A stretch of DNA of 64,000 nt from Drosophila persimilis. Its lineage: Eukaryota; Arthropoda; Insecta; Diptera; Drosophilidae. Under the pieces are notes generated by a model. It saw nothing but the letters and a program-made list of their open reading frames with translations, ran no database searches and had not been told where the DNA came from. The stretch lies in contig NW_020825289.1 of assembly GCF_003286085.1 (NCBI RefSeq), positions 21,354,001 through 21,418,000 on the forward strand, read 5' to 3'. This document shows, piece by piece, positions 10,275 through 21,593 of this stretch (the first letter of the stretch is position 1; every line of letters begins with the position of its first letter). Both the position numbers and the translations under genes were made by a program.

Positions 10275-11124
10275 TGCCGCATAGCAATGCAAAAAAGCCA
10301 AACTGCTACGTCAGATGTGCATTTATTTGAGCTTATGGAGAATGCACCCTCTCATACCCTCTCTTCATATTCAAAAAACTTAGAAAAATATTTAATTATT
10401 CGCTTCTCATCGTTTACACTTTGCACAGCAGTTGGCTTTTCTCCCTGCACTCAGTCGCAACAGAAGGCAGGGAGCAGAAACTTGTCTGGTAAGTAAATTG
10501 CTTGCAGTTCAGTTGGTTCCCCCTCTCTCATTGAGAGTAAAAGTGATTGGGAAAAACTTTTGCTTTTTACATGTCCCGCAGACAGTCAGTCGATCGTTTC
10601 TCTCCTCTCTTTGGCTGAGTCTCTTTGGACGCTCATCCACAGGTAGTTGCTGTAAAAGCAGCGCAGCCGACCGACGCTCAAGCAGCAGTAACGACGACGA
10701 CGTCATTTTTGGGGCTTTTATGGCGTGGAGCGTTTGCGTCTGTGGCTGTGGTGTGTGTGTGTGTCTGTGTGTGTTACATGCGCGCTGTGCTTCGGCTGCG
10801 TCGCTGGCGTCGTCGTTTGCTTCTCATTTTCTTTGGCGCTGCTGCTGCTGCCTTCTGCTGCTGCTGCTTGGCCTGCGCCAAAGACTTTTTCACTGTGCCG
10901 CGTTCGCATTTTGTCACAGTTACAATTTACCAATTGTAAGCGACGGACGCGCTGCTCGCTCTAACGGACAGGAAAACGCCAAGAAAAGCTCCCTCTCTCT
11001 GTCTGTCTGCCTGTCTCTTCGCTCTCTGGGGGCCCAGACAGCCTAACGGTTCTTCAGGAGCTTGCCTTTGCCTGCTGCCTGCCTGCCTTCTAATACCAAA
11101 GCAGAGTCGCGTCGCGCCGTCTCG

Positions 11125-11162
11125 TATAAAATCTGTTGCATCATTGCGGTGGCACTTCAGTC
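11125..11162 (+). promoter_or_regulatory. slbo: slbo core promoter (TATA and initiator)
   Basis: TATAAAA at 11125-11131 is followed by an initiator TCAGTC at 11157-11162, which would place the start at A11159. The 34-bp spacing is slightly long but workable. It is followed by the CGAGCG-rich leader typical of fly genes. Predicted leader: 11159-11475. Confidence 0.65.
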
Positions 11163-11234
11163 GTTCGAGCGCGTGCGGCCGGAGAAGTGCAGTGTTAACA
11201 ACGATTACAACAACAAGCTAACAACAATACAAAA

Positions 11235-11273
11235 ATGCGTGGCTGCAGTGAACATTTAAGCGGCAAAAAATGA
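11235..11273 (+). CDS. slbo upstream ORF 1
   Basis: A 12-codon ORF in the predicted slbo leader (ATG 11235, stop TGA 11271-11273). A second, minimal uORF (Met-Val-stop, 11337-11345) follows. Vertebrate C/EBP-alpha and -beta mRNAs also use a short uORF to control start-codon choice. Whether these act in the same way is inference. Neither overlaps the main ORF. Confidence 0.45.
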   Translation: MRGCSEHLSGKK

Positions 11274-11475
11274 CTAAATTTACCAATTTGTGAGATAAAA
11301 AAGAAACACTTCCAAAGACAAACTTACCTCAGTGCAATGGTTTAGGACTTAGAGCCAACCAACAGAAACAAAAAAAAAACAACCATAAATTCCCCAACAA
11401 AATTTTCGCCTAAAATCAATCAAAATTATCGGGCAAAAAGGCATCAACATTCTACCCTCATTCGGGCAACTAAAA

Positions 11476-12843
11476 ATGCTGAACATGGAATCGCCACAGA
11501 TGTACGCCGATGCCGTGCAGACGCTGGCCCAGCTGGACCTCAAGAAACCGCCCCCCCAGCAGGCCACCATCGGCCAGATCACACTGACGGCGATGTCCAC
11601 TGCCCAGCAACAGCAACAGCAGCAGCAGCAACAAAATCCTCAACAGCAGCAGCAGCAACAAAATCCTCAGCACCAGCAGCAGACAACGGATGCCAACAAC
11701 AATACGTCCCAGGATGCGGCACTCCTTGTGAAGCAGCATGCCATGCACCAAATGCAACAGGCGGCCCTCAACGGCAACAACAACAACAGCAACAGCGTGA
11801 ACAACAATGTGAACAACTTGCTGCAGAAGCAAATGCTGCAACAGTACACCACACAGACGGATCTCGACGAGCTGACGACCCAAGAGATTACCCTGGACCT
11901 GCAGCACCTGATAGATGACCAGTTCCGGGACACGGAGACGCTGGGAATCTTCAGCGACATGGTAACCAGTCCGGGCGGACTTTCCGCCACCCTGCCGCCC
12001 AATGGAATGGTCAGCGCCGCAGCCAAGGTGTTGCAGCAACAGACGCTGAGGAATCAGCACGGTTACGGGCGGGGCGGGGCACTGGCGTACATGCCACAAC
12101 CCGTCCACGCCACCTACAACAATTCCAGCGACGAGAACAGCTCCGTGGGCTCCGACTCCAGCACGATCAAGGAGGAGCCCATCGACCCCGAGTATCGTCG
12201 CCACCTGCAGGAAGCGGCCAGCCAGCAGGCAAGCAACGCGGCCGCCGCCTTCATGTCCAATGGCAATGGGCTGTACAACGGGTACGGGTCCGCAGCGAAC
12301 GGAATATCCGGCAACAGCACCAGCGGCACCCTCAACGGTAGCACCACCCCGAACCACAGCAGCAGCAATGGCAGCAACGGCAGCAGCGGTCCCGTAAATG
12401 GCAGCCAGTTCACGAATCTGACCACGGCCAATGTGCTGGCACACCACAACCTACCACACCTGGCGGCCGCCGCTGGGGCCCAGCACCTGTTGAAGCAGCA
12501 CAGTAAGCTCCAGCACGCGGGGCAGCACCAGCAGCACAACCACCACCGGAAGCACGGAAACAAGCACGTGGACAAGGGCACCGAGGAGTACCGGCGTCGG
12601 CGAGAACGCAACAACATCGCGGTGCGCAAGAGTCGCGAGAAGGCCAAAGTCCGGTCGCGGGAGGTAGAGGAGCGCGTGAAGAGCCTGCTCAAGGAGAAGG
12701 ACGCTCTCATCCGGCAGCTGGGGGAGATGACCAACGAGTTGCAGCTGCACAAACAGATCTACATGCAGCTGATGAACCATGCCAATCCCGAAGTGAGTCG
12801 CGTCTGTCGGAGCTTCCTCAACACCAACGAGCACTCACTGTAG
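11476..12843 (+). CDS. slbo: Slow border cells, C/EBP-type bZIP transcription factor
   Basis: The 455-aa nuclear DNA-binding protein is the fly C/EBP. It is required for border-cell migration in the ovary and is known to be turned over through Tribbles. It is read as one uninterrupted exon, as expected for slbo. The N-terminus MLNMESPQMYADAV is followed by glutamine runs (about residues 37-72), an acidic region TDLDELTTQEITLDLQHLID (about 132-151) that is probably the activation/degradation segment, and a sumoylation-type motif IKEEP near 231. A Gly/Ser/Asn-rich linker leads to the bZIP. The basic region (EEYRRRRERNNIAVRKSREKA, about 368-388) has the C/EBP signature NNIAVRKSR, and a leucine zipper follows to about 430. 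A second ATG lies three codons in (MLNM); the first is taken as the start. Codons are GC-rich at third positions, unlike the flanks. Confidence 0.97.
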   Translation: MLNMESPQMYADAVQTLAQLDLKKPPPQQATIGQITLTAMSTAQQQQQQQQQQNPQQQQQQQNPQHQQQTTDANNNTSQDAALLVKQHAMHQMQQAALNGNNNNSNSVNNNVNNLLQKQMLQQYTTQTDLDELTTQEITLDLQHLIDDQFRDTETLGIFSDMVTSPGGLSATLPPNGMVSAAAKVLQQQTLRNQHGYGRGGALAYMPQPVHATYNNSSDENSSVGSDSSTIKEEPIDPEYRRHLQEAASQQASNAAAAFMSNGNGLYNGYGSAANGISGNSTSGTLNGSTTPNHSSSNGSNGSSGPVNGSQFTNLTTANVLAHHNLPHLAAAAGAQHLLKQHSKLQHAGQHQQHNHHRKHGNKHVDKGTEEYRRRRERNNIAVRKSREKAKVRSREVEERVKSLLKEKDALIRQLGEMTNELQLHKQIYMQLMNHANPEVSRVCRSFLNTNEHSL

Positions 12844-13723
12844 CCGTGAGTGTGTGTTGTGAATGAGTCTGAGTGTGAATGAATGATTGTGGAATGAGTG
12901 AGTGAGTGTGTCTGTGTCGCCAAATCAAAGATTTAAAATGCTGTGTGGGTAGCATGTAAGAACCATTTTCCTTTTTGCTACTGTTCATCAACTTCTGAAT
13001 TCTGCATTCTGCTTTACCTCTTCTTCCTTTTCTGACCCACCCTGTGGGGCATTTCTTTGTACATTTTCTTCTCTTCGTTCCCTCCTCCTTGTTATCACTG
13101 CTTATCGAGTTACAATTAAATATTTTTGTACTTAATTTTAACGACTGTAACATATATTTCGCACATCTATAAATATATATATCTATGCATATTATCATAA
13201 AGTTAAGCCAAAGAAAAATGTTGAAAATATTTATGTAAAAAAGCGCAGGAAAGAAAACGGAAAATACAAAAAATTAAAACTATTTATACAGAAGAAACAA
13301 AACAAAAAAAAAAAACAAACAAAAAACACAAATCATATTTTTACTATTGTAATTTTGTACATTTCTTGAATGGTGTGCGGCTTGCGCCTACATGCTTTAT
13401 GCCACGCCCAGGCCCTGCTTTAAACACTGATCCAACATTAGCAAATCTCTAGATCGTAAGCCTTTTCCCAAAAAGATATCTCCCCCCCACTCACTACCCC
13501 TACCCCAGCCCCTACGCAAATCCCTACCCGGTACTAACAGTAATCTAGCGAATGCGATGAGAATACGGAATATCTGATCCGTGGCTGCCGAGAGCGCGGA
13601 AGATATGAATGCTATTAACTTGTAAGGCCAACGCAATGTTCTCATTTTAATTTATAAATTCGTAAATTAAATATACATACATACAACAAGAAACCAACAA
13701 ACGCAAACTGTAAAGCAACTCTA

Positions 13724-13738
13724 AATAAATTAAATAAA
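13724..13738 (+). terminator. slbo: slbo polyadenylation signals
   Basis: Two AATAAA hexamers (13724-13729 and 13733-13738) about 880 bp after the stop, giving a predicted transcript of about 2.6 kb. AATTAAA near 13113 would give a shorter form. The AT-rich 3' region (13100-13760) has no coding frame. Confidence 0.55.
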
Positions 13739-15698
13739 ATTTACAATATACAAAGAAACATAAACATTCTTTCATTTTCAAGAGGGCTTTCTCAAACCTT
13801 AAAACCGAACCCCCTAAGTTTTCCCTAATATTATCAAATTGTGTATAATATTTATAAATTAGCCGACAAACCGTAATTGGCCCAAAAACAATGCGAAGAG
13901 CTTTGCCAAAAAATATCTAATAAAATGTCGGCCATATTTAGGCGGCCACACAAACACACACACAGGCATAGACAGGCACATAGAAGGCCAATAAGAGACA
14001 GGCAGAGAGGGAGACACAGTTTTCTTGTGGCTTTTCCTCTGATGCGACAACCAAGACAAGGCAATGCATTTCGGGCTGCCAGACGCGACAGCTGAGACAC
14101 GCGCTGAGGGCAAAGGGTCTGCCAGAGGGGGCAGCGCGGCTGAGGAGGATGGGAGGACCGTACCGCCAGACAATCGCATGGCGGCCGTGTTGACACAATT
14201 TGACAGTAAGACAAACCCGAAACGAAAAGCAAATTTATAAACGACAAAGCGAAAAAGAATAAATGCAACCCGAAACAAAAAATACAAAACACACAGAAAT
14301 ATCAGACAAATTAACGCGCCAGAGAAAGCCCCCCCGAAGCCTGGGGCCAGAGGGTAAGCAGCAGCAGCAGCAGGAGCAGCAGGGGAACGCATTGCCCCGA
14401 CCTGGGGCACATAATCACTTACACAAAAACCAAAATCTGGGTTCGGGCTAAGCCCTTTTCTTGATGGCTTGTTGAGGAAAGCCAACGCAAGGCGGTGGCT
14501 AAAACTTTCTTTCCATCTGCGGCGATTGCTGCCTGCCCCGCTCTTGCCGCAGCTGCCCCTGCTACTGCTGCGTGCACCCAATTTGTCTAGCCCTAGTCTC
14601 CCCTGTCACCCCGACTCTCAGTGAGCATTGTTGAGTACTTTGATTGATGAAAGCTAATTGCGCATGCACTCTAGAGTGCAGCAGCAGCAGCAGCAGCAGC
14701 AAGCAGTAACCTTCTCGAAAGTGAAATTGTACAACTTGTGGGTGTCTTGTGGTAGCCATGAAACCCGAAATGAAACTGGCTTCAATTTAAAGCTCGACTT
14801 TGATAAGGGTTCTAAGCGGCTTACGGTGAAAGTTTGCGGTTGCCTGTGCCCCTGCCCTAAACCCCGGACTGCAGCGCCCTCATAGGTACATACATGCATC
14901 ATCGTCAGCATCATTTTGGCAAGGGAACAGAAATTGCCGCACAATTACTGCCAAACTAAGCGCCAAGCATACGCGGCGTATGAGTTATGAGCGGCGCGAC
15001 GGCAGCGAGAAGTGATAAATCTGCAACAACCAGCGGCAGCACAATTTGCAGTCATTTTTCCGTCCTACCAAGGCGATAGGTTGATAAATTTTAATTGCCA
15101 TAATGAAGAAGGAAGGAGAGATGCTGACGGGACATATATCAAGAGGAGGAGGAGCCCAGGCACAGACACAGGCACAGGGCCATTCGGGAGGTCTAAGGGA
15201 TGTTACAGCATGTGGTTGGTATGTGCTTAACGAATCTGAGAGTACGATCAGTACGATGTCAGAAATCAAACGGGTCCCAGAGCAATCTATCTATCACAAC
15301 AACTTTAATAGTCTTCAGGAATAGATTATCAACTTCGAAAAGCTCTCAAGAAAGATATGTCTCTCATAATTCCCTGTATTTGCAAATAGTATGCTCCTCT
15401 GATCCTCGTTACTTTCCGTTTCATTGAGCTTCAAAAGGTCCAGTTCCAGATCCAGATCCATCACGTTTCAGTTGCCAATCAATCGATCTTTCACACTTCA
15501 GTTCCACTTTGTCTGCTACTTATTGTTGTACGAGTGGTATCTTCTCCTCTTTCCGCTCCATCTTTGGCTGCAGCGAACAGCAACAAAAAAACATAACGGA
15601 AAAAAGTGGGTTACTTCATTTTTATTTTCATGCCTCAAGAGAGCGAATGGGGGAAAGAGAGAGGGACACAGAGAGAGGGACTAACTTTACATCTCTGC

Positions 15699-15723
15699 AT
15701 CTATCTATCTATCTATCTATCTT
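15699..15723. repeat. (CTAT)n microsatellite
   Basis: About six CTAT units, uninterrupted. Confidence 0.9.
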
Positions 15724-17190
15724 TATTTTTTTTCTTTTTAGCACAGATTGAGTAATAGCTGTTTGGCTTATATTTAAAGCCGAGCTCCGTTCCCTCTCTT
15801 TTGTGCCACCATTCGCCTGGCAACGACGATCGTGTGGCCAACACGGAGCGGTTTCACTTTCTATGCCGCCGACTGACTGACTTTTGCTATCTAATACAGC
15901 CGTTGCCTCTAGAGCAGCAGCAGCGCAGCAGCAGCAGCTGAGGCAGCAACAATGGGGCACCGGCGGAGCTCACCTCTTTTTACCCCGCTTTTTGCTGTTT
16001 CCTTTCCACAATACATTGACTATTTTCTTTTCGACGGCGACGACGACGACGACGCCATGTTGGCCGCAGTCTCAGTCTCAGCTTCAGCCTCACTCTCAGC
16101 CGAGTCTGAGGCTCAATGTATCTGTATCTGTATCTGAGTGTGGGTCTTATGTAATAGCCATGAGTGCTGTTGTTGTAGTTGTTGTTGCTGCTTTTTAAAG
16201 ATGCCTTTTCTTTTGTTGTGCTGGATGTCTGTCTGCTGCCTGATGACCAAGTTAAGATATTATGTTCGTTATGTTGCGCTTATTAACGTGGCCCACAAAA
16301 ATTGTTTAGCGTTTTGCTTTGCTTAAACGAATTTTCCGTTATAAATCAAGCGAGCCCCGCAAAATGGAGACATTTGGCTGTGTGGCTCTGCGGCTCTGCA
16401 GATGGCAAATAATCAAATAAATTGTACAGCCCCCAAGTGACCCACAGATTGAAGATGCGTCTCTTTTACGCAACTTTTAGGATGAGGTGAAGCAAAACAC
16501 AACAGCCTACGTTCTCTCAGCACAGAGTGGAGTTAATAGCACTAACAAAACTTCAGCAACAATTAAAAAGAAATCAATTTACATACGGTAGAGATGTATT
16601 TAACACTCGAAAGCATATCTATTCAGAATTTATGGGCAGCACTGTCCAAACAAAATGTTTGTGTAGATAAGGCTAAAAGGGAAATAGCATGAGCGAAGCA
16701 AAGATACTTAACGAGAGGCAAACACAACGAAGATTTAAATGCATACTTATATACATACATACATATATGTACATATGTATGCTTTAAGAGAGCATTGGAA
16801 ATACAGTCGAAATGGAAAGAGTTGGTATGGAGATAGATCAGATCAGATGATAAGGAAGCATAAGGACGTAGTAGTCCTGCGACCAACAGGGAACCATTTA
16901 TCGTTCTGGACCCAGGATATCCTAATCGACAGCCCCAAAAAGGGCGGCAAATCACGTTAGCGGCAAGGCCAGCCACAGAGCAAGACGGAGGCAAGATCCC
17001 AAGAGGAAGAGAAAGAAACAAAACTAAATCTAAACCACTCACCCACAGACCCATTGGCCTACTTTTTCCCACAGAGAGGCCCGGCAACAACAATAAAAAT
17101 ATATGAAAATACAATAAAAAAAAAATGCTGGAAAATAATCTCAACGCCAACACACACAAACACATACATTGCTAATCAACGCGTACATAT

Positions 17191-17213
17191 GTGTGTGTGT
17201 GTGTGTGTGTGTG
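17191..17213. repeat. (GT)n microsatellite
   Basis: Eleven to twelve uninterrupted GT units. Confidence 0.9.
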
Positions 17214-17626
17214 CAAGTCGAAATTTACAAGGGGCGCCCTTTTGAAAAAACAAAAAAAAAACTTCTTCCAAAAAGCTGCGCGCGCTTCTATTTTCAGCTG
17301 CGCGTTGGCGTCAACGTCGCTGCCTTTATCAATCTTGGCAGAGCAGAGGCAGTGGCAGTGGGGTGGCCCTGCAGTGGGGCGGGGGTGGGTGACAGAGGAG
17401 GTAACTTATCTTAGGGCAAGACCCGCGTCCGTTGGAAAGGGCCGCCGCGCGCCAGACACTTGTTGCAAGCAGAACAGTCGAGCAGCAGCCAACAACAAAT
17501 TGACCTAATTTCTGGTACACATTTTTCCTTTACAGCACACAGATACACACACTTGCACCCATACAGGCAAGGAAATACAAACAAACCCAAATATGTGCCC
17601 TAAACACGTACAGAATGGGAAAAGAC

Positions 17627-17653
17627 GTATCTGTATCTGTATCTGTATCTGTG
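17627..17653. repeat. (GTATCT)n hexamer repeat
   Basis: Four GTATCT units plus a partial. The same hexamer recurs at 21408-21432 and in degenerate form near 16118 and 41030-41065. Confidence 0.85.
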
Positions 17654-18190
17654 CGAACGAGTGTGTGGAATGCTCCCTTAAAGAGCGAGGCAGCAACAAC
17701 AAAAAAAAAACAAAATTGAAATTGTTGTTAATTGTTGGTGTTGTTGCTGGTGTTTGCTTTGCGGTATTGTTGAGTTGTTTGCACTCGCTGTCGCTGTTGA
17801 TGTTGCTGTTGCTGTCGCTTCAGTCGCTGCAGCACTCCAACAACAACAGAATTCACTTTCAATTTTTGTTTCTTTCTTCTGGGTTTCGGGCGCATTGAAA
17901 GAAATGTTCTATGCCACAGCAGCAGACGTGTAGCAGCAGCGGCAGAGAGCAACAAATTTTTTCTTGACTTTGAGCTAAGTAGGTCAGCAGCTGTAAAATA
18001 GACTCCACTACAGTCCCCACCCCACAACCCACACCCTATGGTACGGATACCCCACCGAAAAGGCAATCAAATCGGGGGGAGAGAGAGAGAGAAATGTTTG
18101 TGCATTGCCAATGGAGGAATGTGTCTGGATACTGCGATCTGTGGCACTGTTTAGACGGTGTCTACTTCTCCATTGCTTGAGGCATCCGAC

Positions 18191-18229
18191 ACCCCACACC
18201 CCACACCCCACGCACCACTCCTCACCCCC
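18191..18229 (-). other. C-rich tract, minus-strand G-quadruplex candidate
   Basis: CCCC runs at 18192-18195, 18199-18202 and 18206-18209 with ACA loops, and a CCCCC run at 18225-18229 after a longer loop. On the minus strand these are G runs. Weaker than the tracts at 251 and 9255 because of the long last loop. Confidence 0.35.
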
Positions 18230-20124
18230 GTCCATGGTGGTGTCTGGTCTGTTAAGTAGGTCAGCACTTTGGGACTGAGCTGATCAAAAAGAAGTTTTCA
18301 TTATCATGTGCAGTTGATGCAGCCGAAATAGACCCCGAAGTGACTTTAAGTATCCCAAATGTTCTCAAGAAACAACAAATTGTAGCAAAAGGCAAAGGGA
18401 TTCAATAATTTTTATGGTCGAAGAAGGAACAAGTAGAACCATAAAAAGTATCTTTGAGTATTAAATGGGATACAAAAGTCACTAAATGATTGCCTACAGT
18501 TTTTACTCACATTTTGGGTCTTACAAAACTTCTGGATCTTCATTTTTTAGCTCAAAACTGTATATACTTATTCGAATGGTTTACTTGTTTAGTACATCTC
18601 TCAGATATGTACCTATCCCATCCCATGCCATGCGTATCTTTTGCTTTCACGCTCGCTGTGTCTCTGTGTCTCTCCTTGCCCATCTTTCGTTCTCAACCTT
18701 TCGGTTTTCGCTTAAAAATAGCACCAAAAAAAGGTTCATTCCGACCCAGAGAACAATGAAATCGACCAAAAATTTGTGCTTTTCTGCATCGCATTTCTGA
18801 AGCATTGGCCAAAACAAACCGCCAGAGACAAGAGCTGCCAACAAAATAAAGAAATTAAACAAATGATTTAAATTTTAATGTAATTAGTATAAGTATAAAA
18901 ATGTGTGGACTCGGCACAAATCATGTGTTATATAGTACGTACGTACGTACATACATTCTCAAGCATGTCAAGATCACACAAATCTTTCTTCTTATCTTCT
19001 TCAATAAATGGGGAAGTGAAGTCTGCTGCTGCTCACTGGTGCTGAATATTAGGGGAAAACTCGTAAGAAAGTTAACTTCTGGGGGACGTGATCATGGAGA
19101 GTGGTTTCAATCAGAAATGAAATCAAAGACGGTTGAAAATCGATTGGTAACTGGGTTAAGAGCAAGTGACATCATTTCATGCGACTTCCTGCTTGTACCG
19201 ATGAATCATTCCCTCAAGATGTGGGATCCCTGTGTCATCTCTCATGCTTTCCCCCTCTCTCACTCTCTTTCTCTCTCTATCTGCGTCCCATTTTGGCGCG
19301 AAAATCCATGGGCCACCCCACCAAACCAGGCCGACATACCATTGCCTCATTTCGCCGGCACGGCGCGGCGTGGTGCGGCGCGGCTTGGCCTGGCTTGAGC
19401 TTGAAAGTAAAAGTGGTTTGGCTTTCTTTTGTGGCACACGCTTTTGGCGCTGCTTTCCAACAACATCGGCGACAACGGCGGCAACGACAACGACAAGTTG
19501 CCGTGTTGAGTCCAAGGTCAAGAGGAAGACTTTGAAAATGCCACAATAATGTGGCTGTGGCTGTGGATGAATAATGCAAAGGCCCCCAGAGCCAGAGGCA
19601 GAGGCAGAGCCGGAGCCGGAGAAAGAAGCGACATTGAGAGTGAGAGTTTGGCACGGCTCTCAGCTGGAGCTGGATCTGAAACTGAGGCCTGGCTTTGTCT
19701 GTTTACCGTTATGCGAGCCAGTTCCGGTTTAGGACTGGTTAACCGGTTGGAGATCTTCGAGATGGTGGGAACCGGGACCCAGGGGAAACAGGGGAGGGGA
19801 TGGCGGATCATCTCCAAATGTAGTCCATGTAACTGGCACAACCGGCGATGACGGAGAAGGCGACGCCGACGACGACGACGACGACGAGTTTTGGCTTTTA
19901 TGATTACGCGAAAAGCAAAAATGGAGGCGAAAAATCATTTAACCTGGCTCTCAATCTTCATCTTTGTCTTTTGGGCCTCTACAGCTGTGTATCTATGTAT
20001 GTGTATCTGTTTGTCGCCTAACTTAAAATGCGGCGAAGCGTTATGCATAATTAATAACCGTTAACGGAACTGCAACCCGCAGGAAAACTTTTGGGGCCAA
20101 ATTAAATGAAAGGAACGCAAAGCA

Positions 20125-20160
20125 AAGCAAAGGAAGGGAAAGGAAAGGAAAGGAAAAAGG
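20125..20160. repeat. GGAAA/GGGAAA-rich repeat
   Basis: Imperfect AAAGGAAAGG repeats on the plus strand. A purine-only tract. Confidence 0.7.
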
Positions 20161-21407
20161 TACAAGAAAAGACAGAAAAGATCTGTTGCAATCGGCTAAA
20201 CACTGAACTAAGTGAAAAATGCATAAGCATAAGCATGGGCGCATGTAATATTATTATGATTATATTTTTGGTAGTTATAAACAATTAAATATGTGAGCGC
20301 CGACTTATATAATCGCTCGCCCTGTTGGCTATGACTGCGACTTCGACTGCCCCGCGTTATTTAATTGCCGCCAGCCAGCCAGCCAGCCAACGGGAAAAAC
20401 GAACACGGCCGCACAAAACAGCCACTAAAATGTGTTTTTAACTGTTAATGCAACTGCTTATGAAATGAGGTTGCCTCGACAATTAACTGGAGTCAGAGTC
20501 AGCCTTTGCCTTTGCCTTTGCATTTACCTTTGGCCGGGACGCGAGTCGCGGGACGCTGGACGTCGAAGACTGTATGCAAATGAGGCACCACACGGAGAGC
20601 GGGCCGAAAAGGAAAATAAATAAAATTAACAGCAGAGTTTTTAGTGGGTGTCGCGTGGGCACAGAGATATTTGACATTTGATAGTGGCAATACGAAGCGA
20701 AAAAGTGTCAGAATCAGCGCCCAAATTTAATTGCTATTTAAATATGTAATTTAAGTCCGTTAGAAGCTGAACAATAAACAATTGGCCAAAATGAAGGCGC
20801 ATATCCATCAGAATTCTTCTTGTGACTGATGTATTCTGTAGAGTCTGAAGGCTTTAGCGGATGGGCAAGTAAGTAAATATACTAGAATGGGTTAACATGG
20901 GATCAATGATAAGATATAGTTTATCTAATTTGGGGAACGCGTAGATAAGCAGATTAGAATATATGACACACTTTTTGGTAGATTTAAAAGGCGTACCCAA
21001 TCCCTTTGCCACTGCGTTCATAAGAAAATCAAGCTACTTTTTATTTTGTTATTGATATAAATATTGAAAATTTAAAAAGCGAAAGTGGCCAAGCCAGTCG
21101 ACACCTTTTCACTTTCAAGGCCGCTTCGAACGCTGTCAATGCGGGTCCCCAGCCGGAAGACAAGACCGAAAGGGCCAAAAAAATAATAAATAAATAAATA
21201 AACTCAAAAGAAAAGAAGAGAAAAGACACACCCGAAAAGAAAAGACGAGGGAGGGGTGAGGTGAGGTGCACGGCACGCATGTGACCCAAAGCCAAAGCAC
21301 GGAAGTCGGACACAAAATAAAATTAGAAATAAATACAATAAAATATCTTAGATGCGGACAAACAAACAAATAAACAGAAGGCGATTGTAAGTGTTTGTGC
21401 GTGTCGT

Positions 21408-21432
21408 GTATCTGTATCTGTATCTGTATCTG
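21408..21432. repeat. (GTATCT)n hexamer repeat
   Basis: Four GTATCT units, same motif as 17627-17653, about 100 bp upstream of the candidate promoter at 21532. Confidence 0.85.
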
Positions 21433-21531
21433 ATCCGTGTTTGTGTCTGTGTGTGTGTGTGGGGGTCTGTCGATAGCCTAGAATCATGAATGGGATGCAG
21501 TTTTGTGGGCCACAACAGTTAGTCGCTTGGT

Positions 21532-21593
21532 TATATAAGAAAACGCTGCGTCGCGACGCAACAGTGGATGACTTAGGTCAGTTACGTAAGTCG
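21532..21593 (+). promoter_or_regulatory. Candidate core promoter of an unannotated transcript
   Basis: TATATAAG at 21532-21539 is followed 31 bp later by an initiator-like ACAGT (A21563). An AGTCG downstream-promoter-like motif at 21589-21593 is one base off the ideal spacing. A perfect 14-bp palindrome (TGCGTCGCGACGCA, 21547-21560) lies between TATA and the start, and a donor-like GTAAGT lies at 21586-21591. No coding frame follows, so any product would be non-coding or spliced to a distant exon. Chance occurrence is possible. Confidence 0.35.

Larger units (their letters stand above)
9013..11124. other. slbo upstream region
   Basis: No gene is supported here. It contains GA-rich runs (about 9475-9560 and 9870-9898), a short degenerate element (10028-10196), a perfect CRE palindrome (10267-10274), a second near-CRE (GACGTCAT, 10699-10706) and a GT run (about 10749-10771). 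As the 5' flank of slbo it is where border-cell and other enhancers would be expected, which is inference. Confidence 0.6.

Noticed and set aside
11470-12447. 325-codon minus-strand open frame
   Set aside because: Antisense shadow of slbo glutamine and GC-rich codons.
15699-15723. CRISPR-like regular repeats
   Set aside because: All regular repeats here are microsatellites without unique spacers, and the host is an animal.
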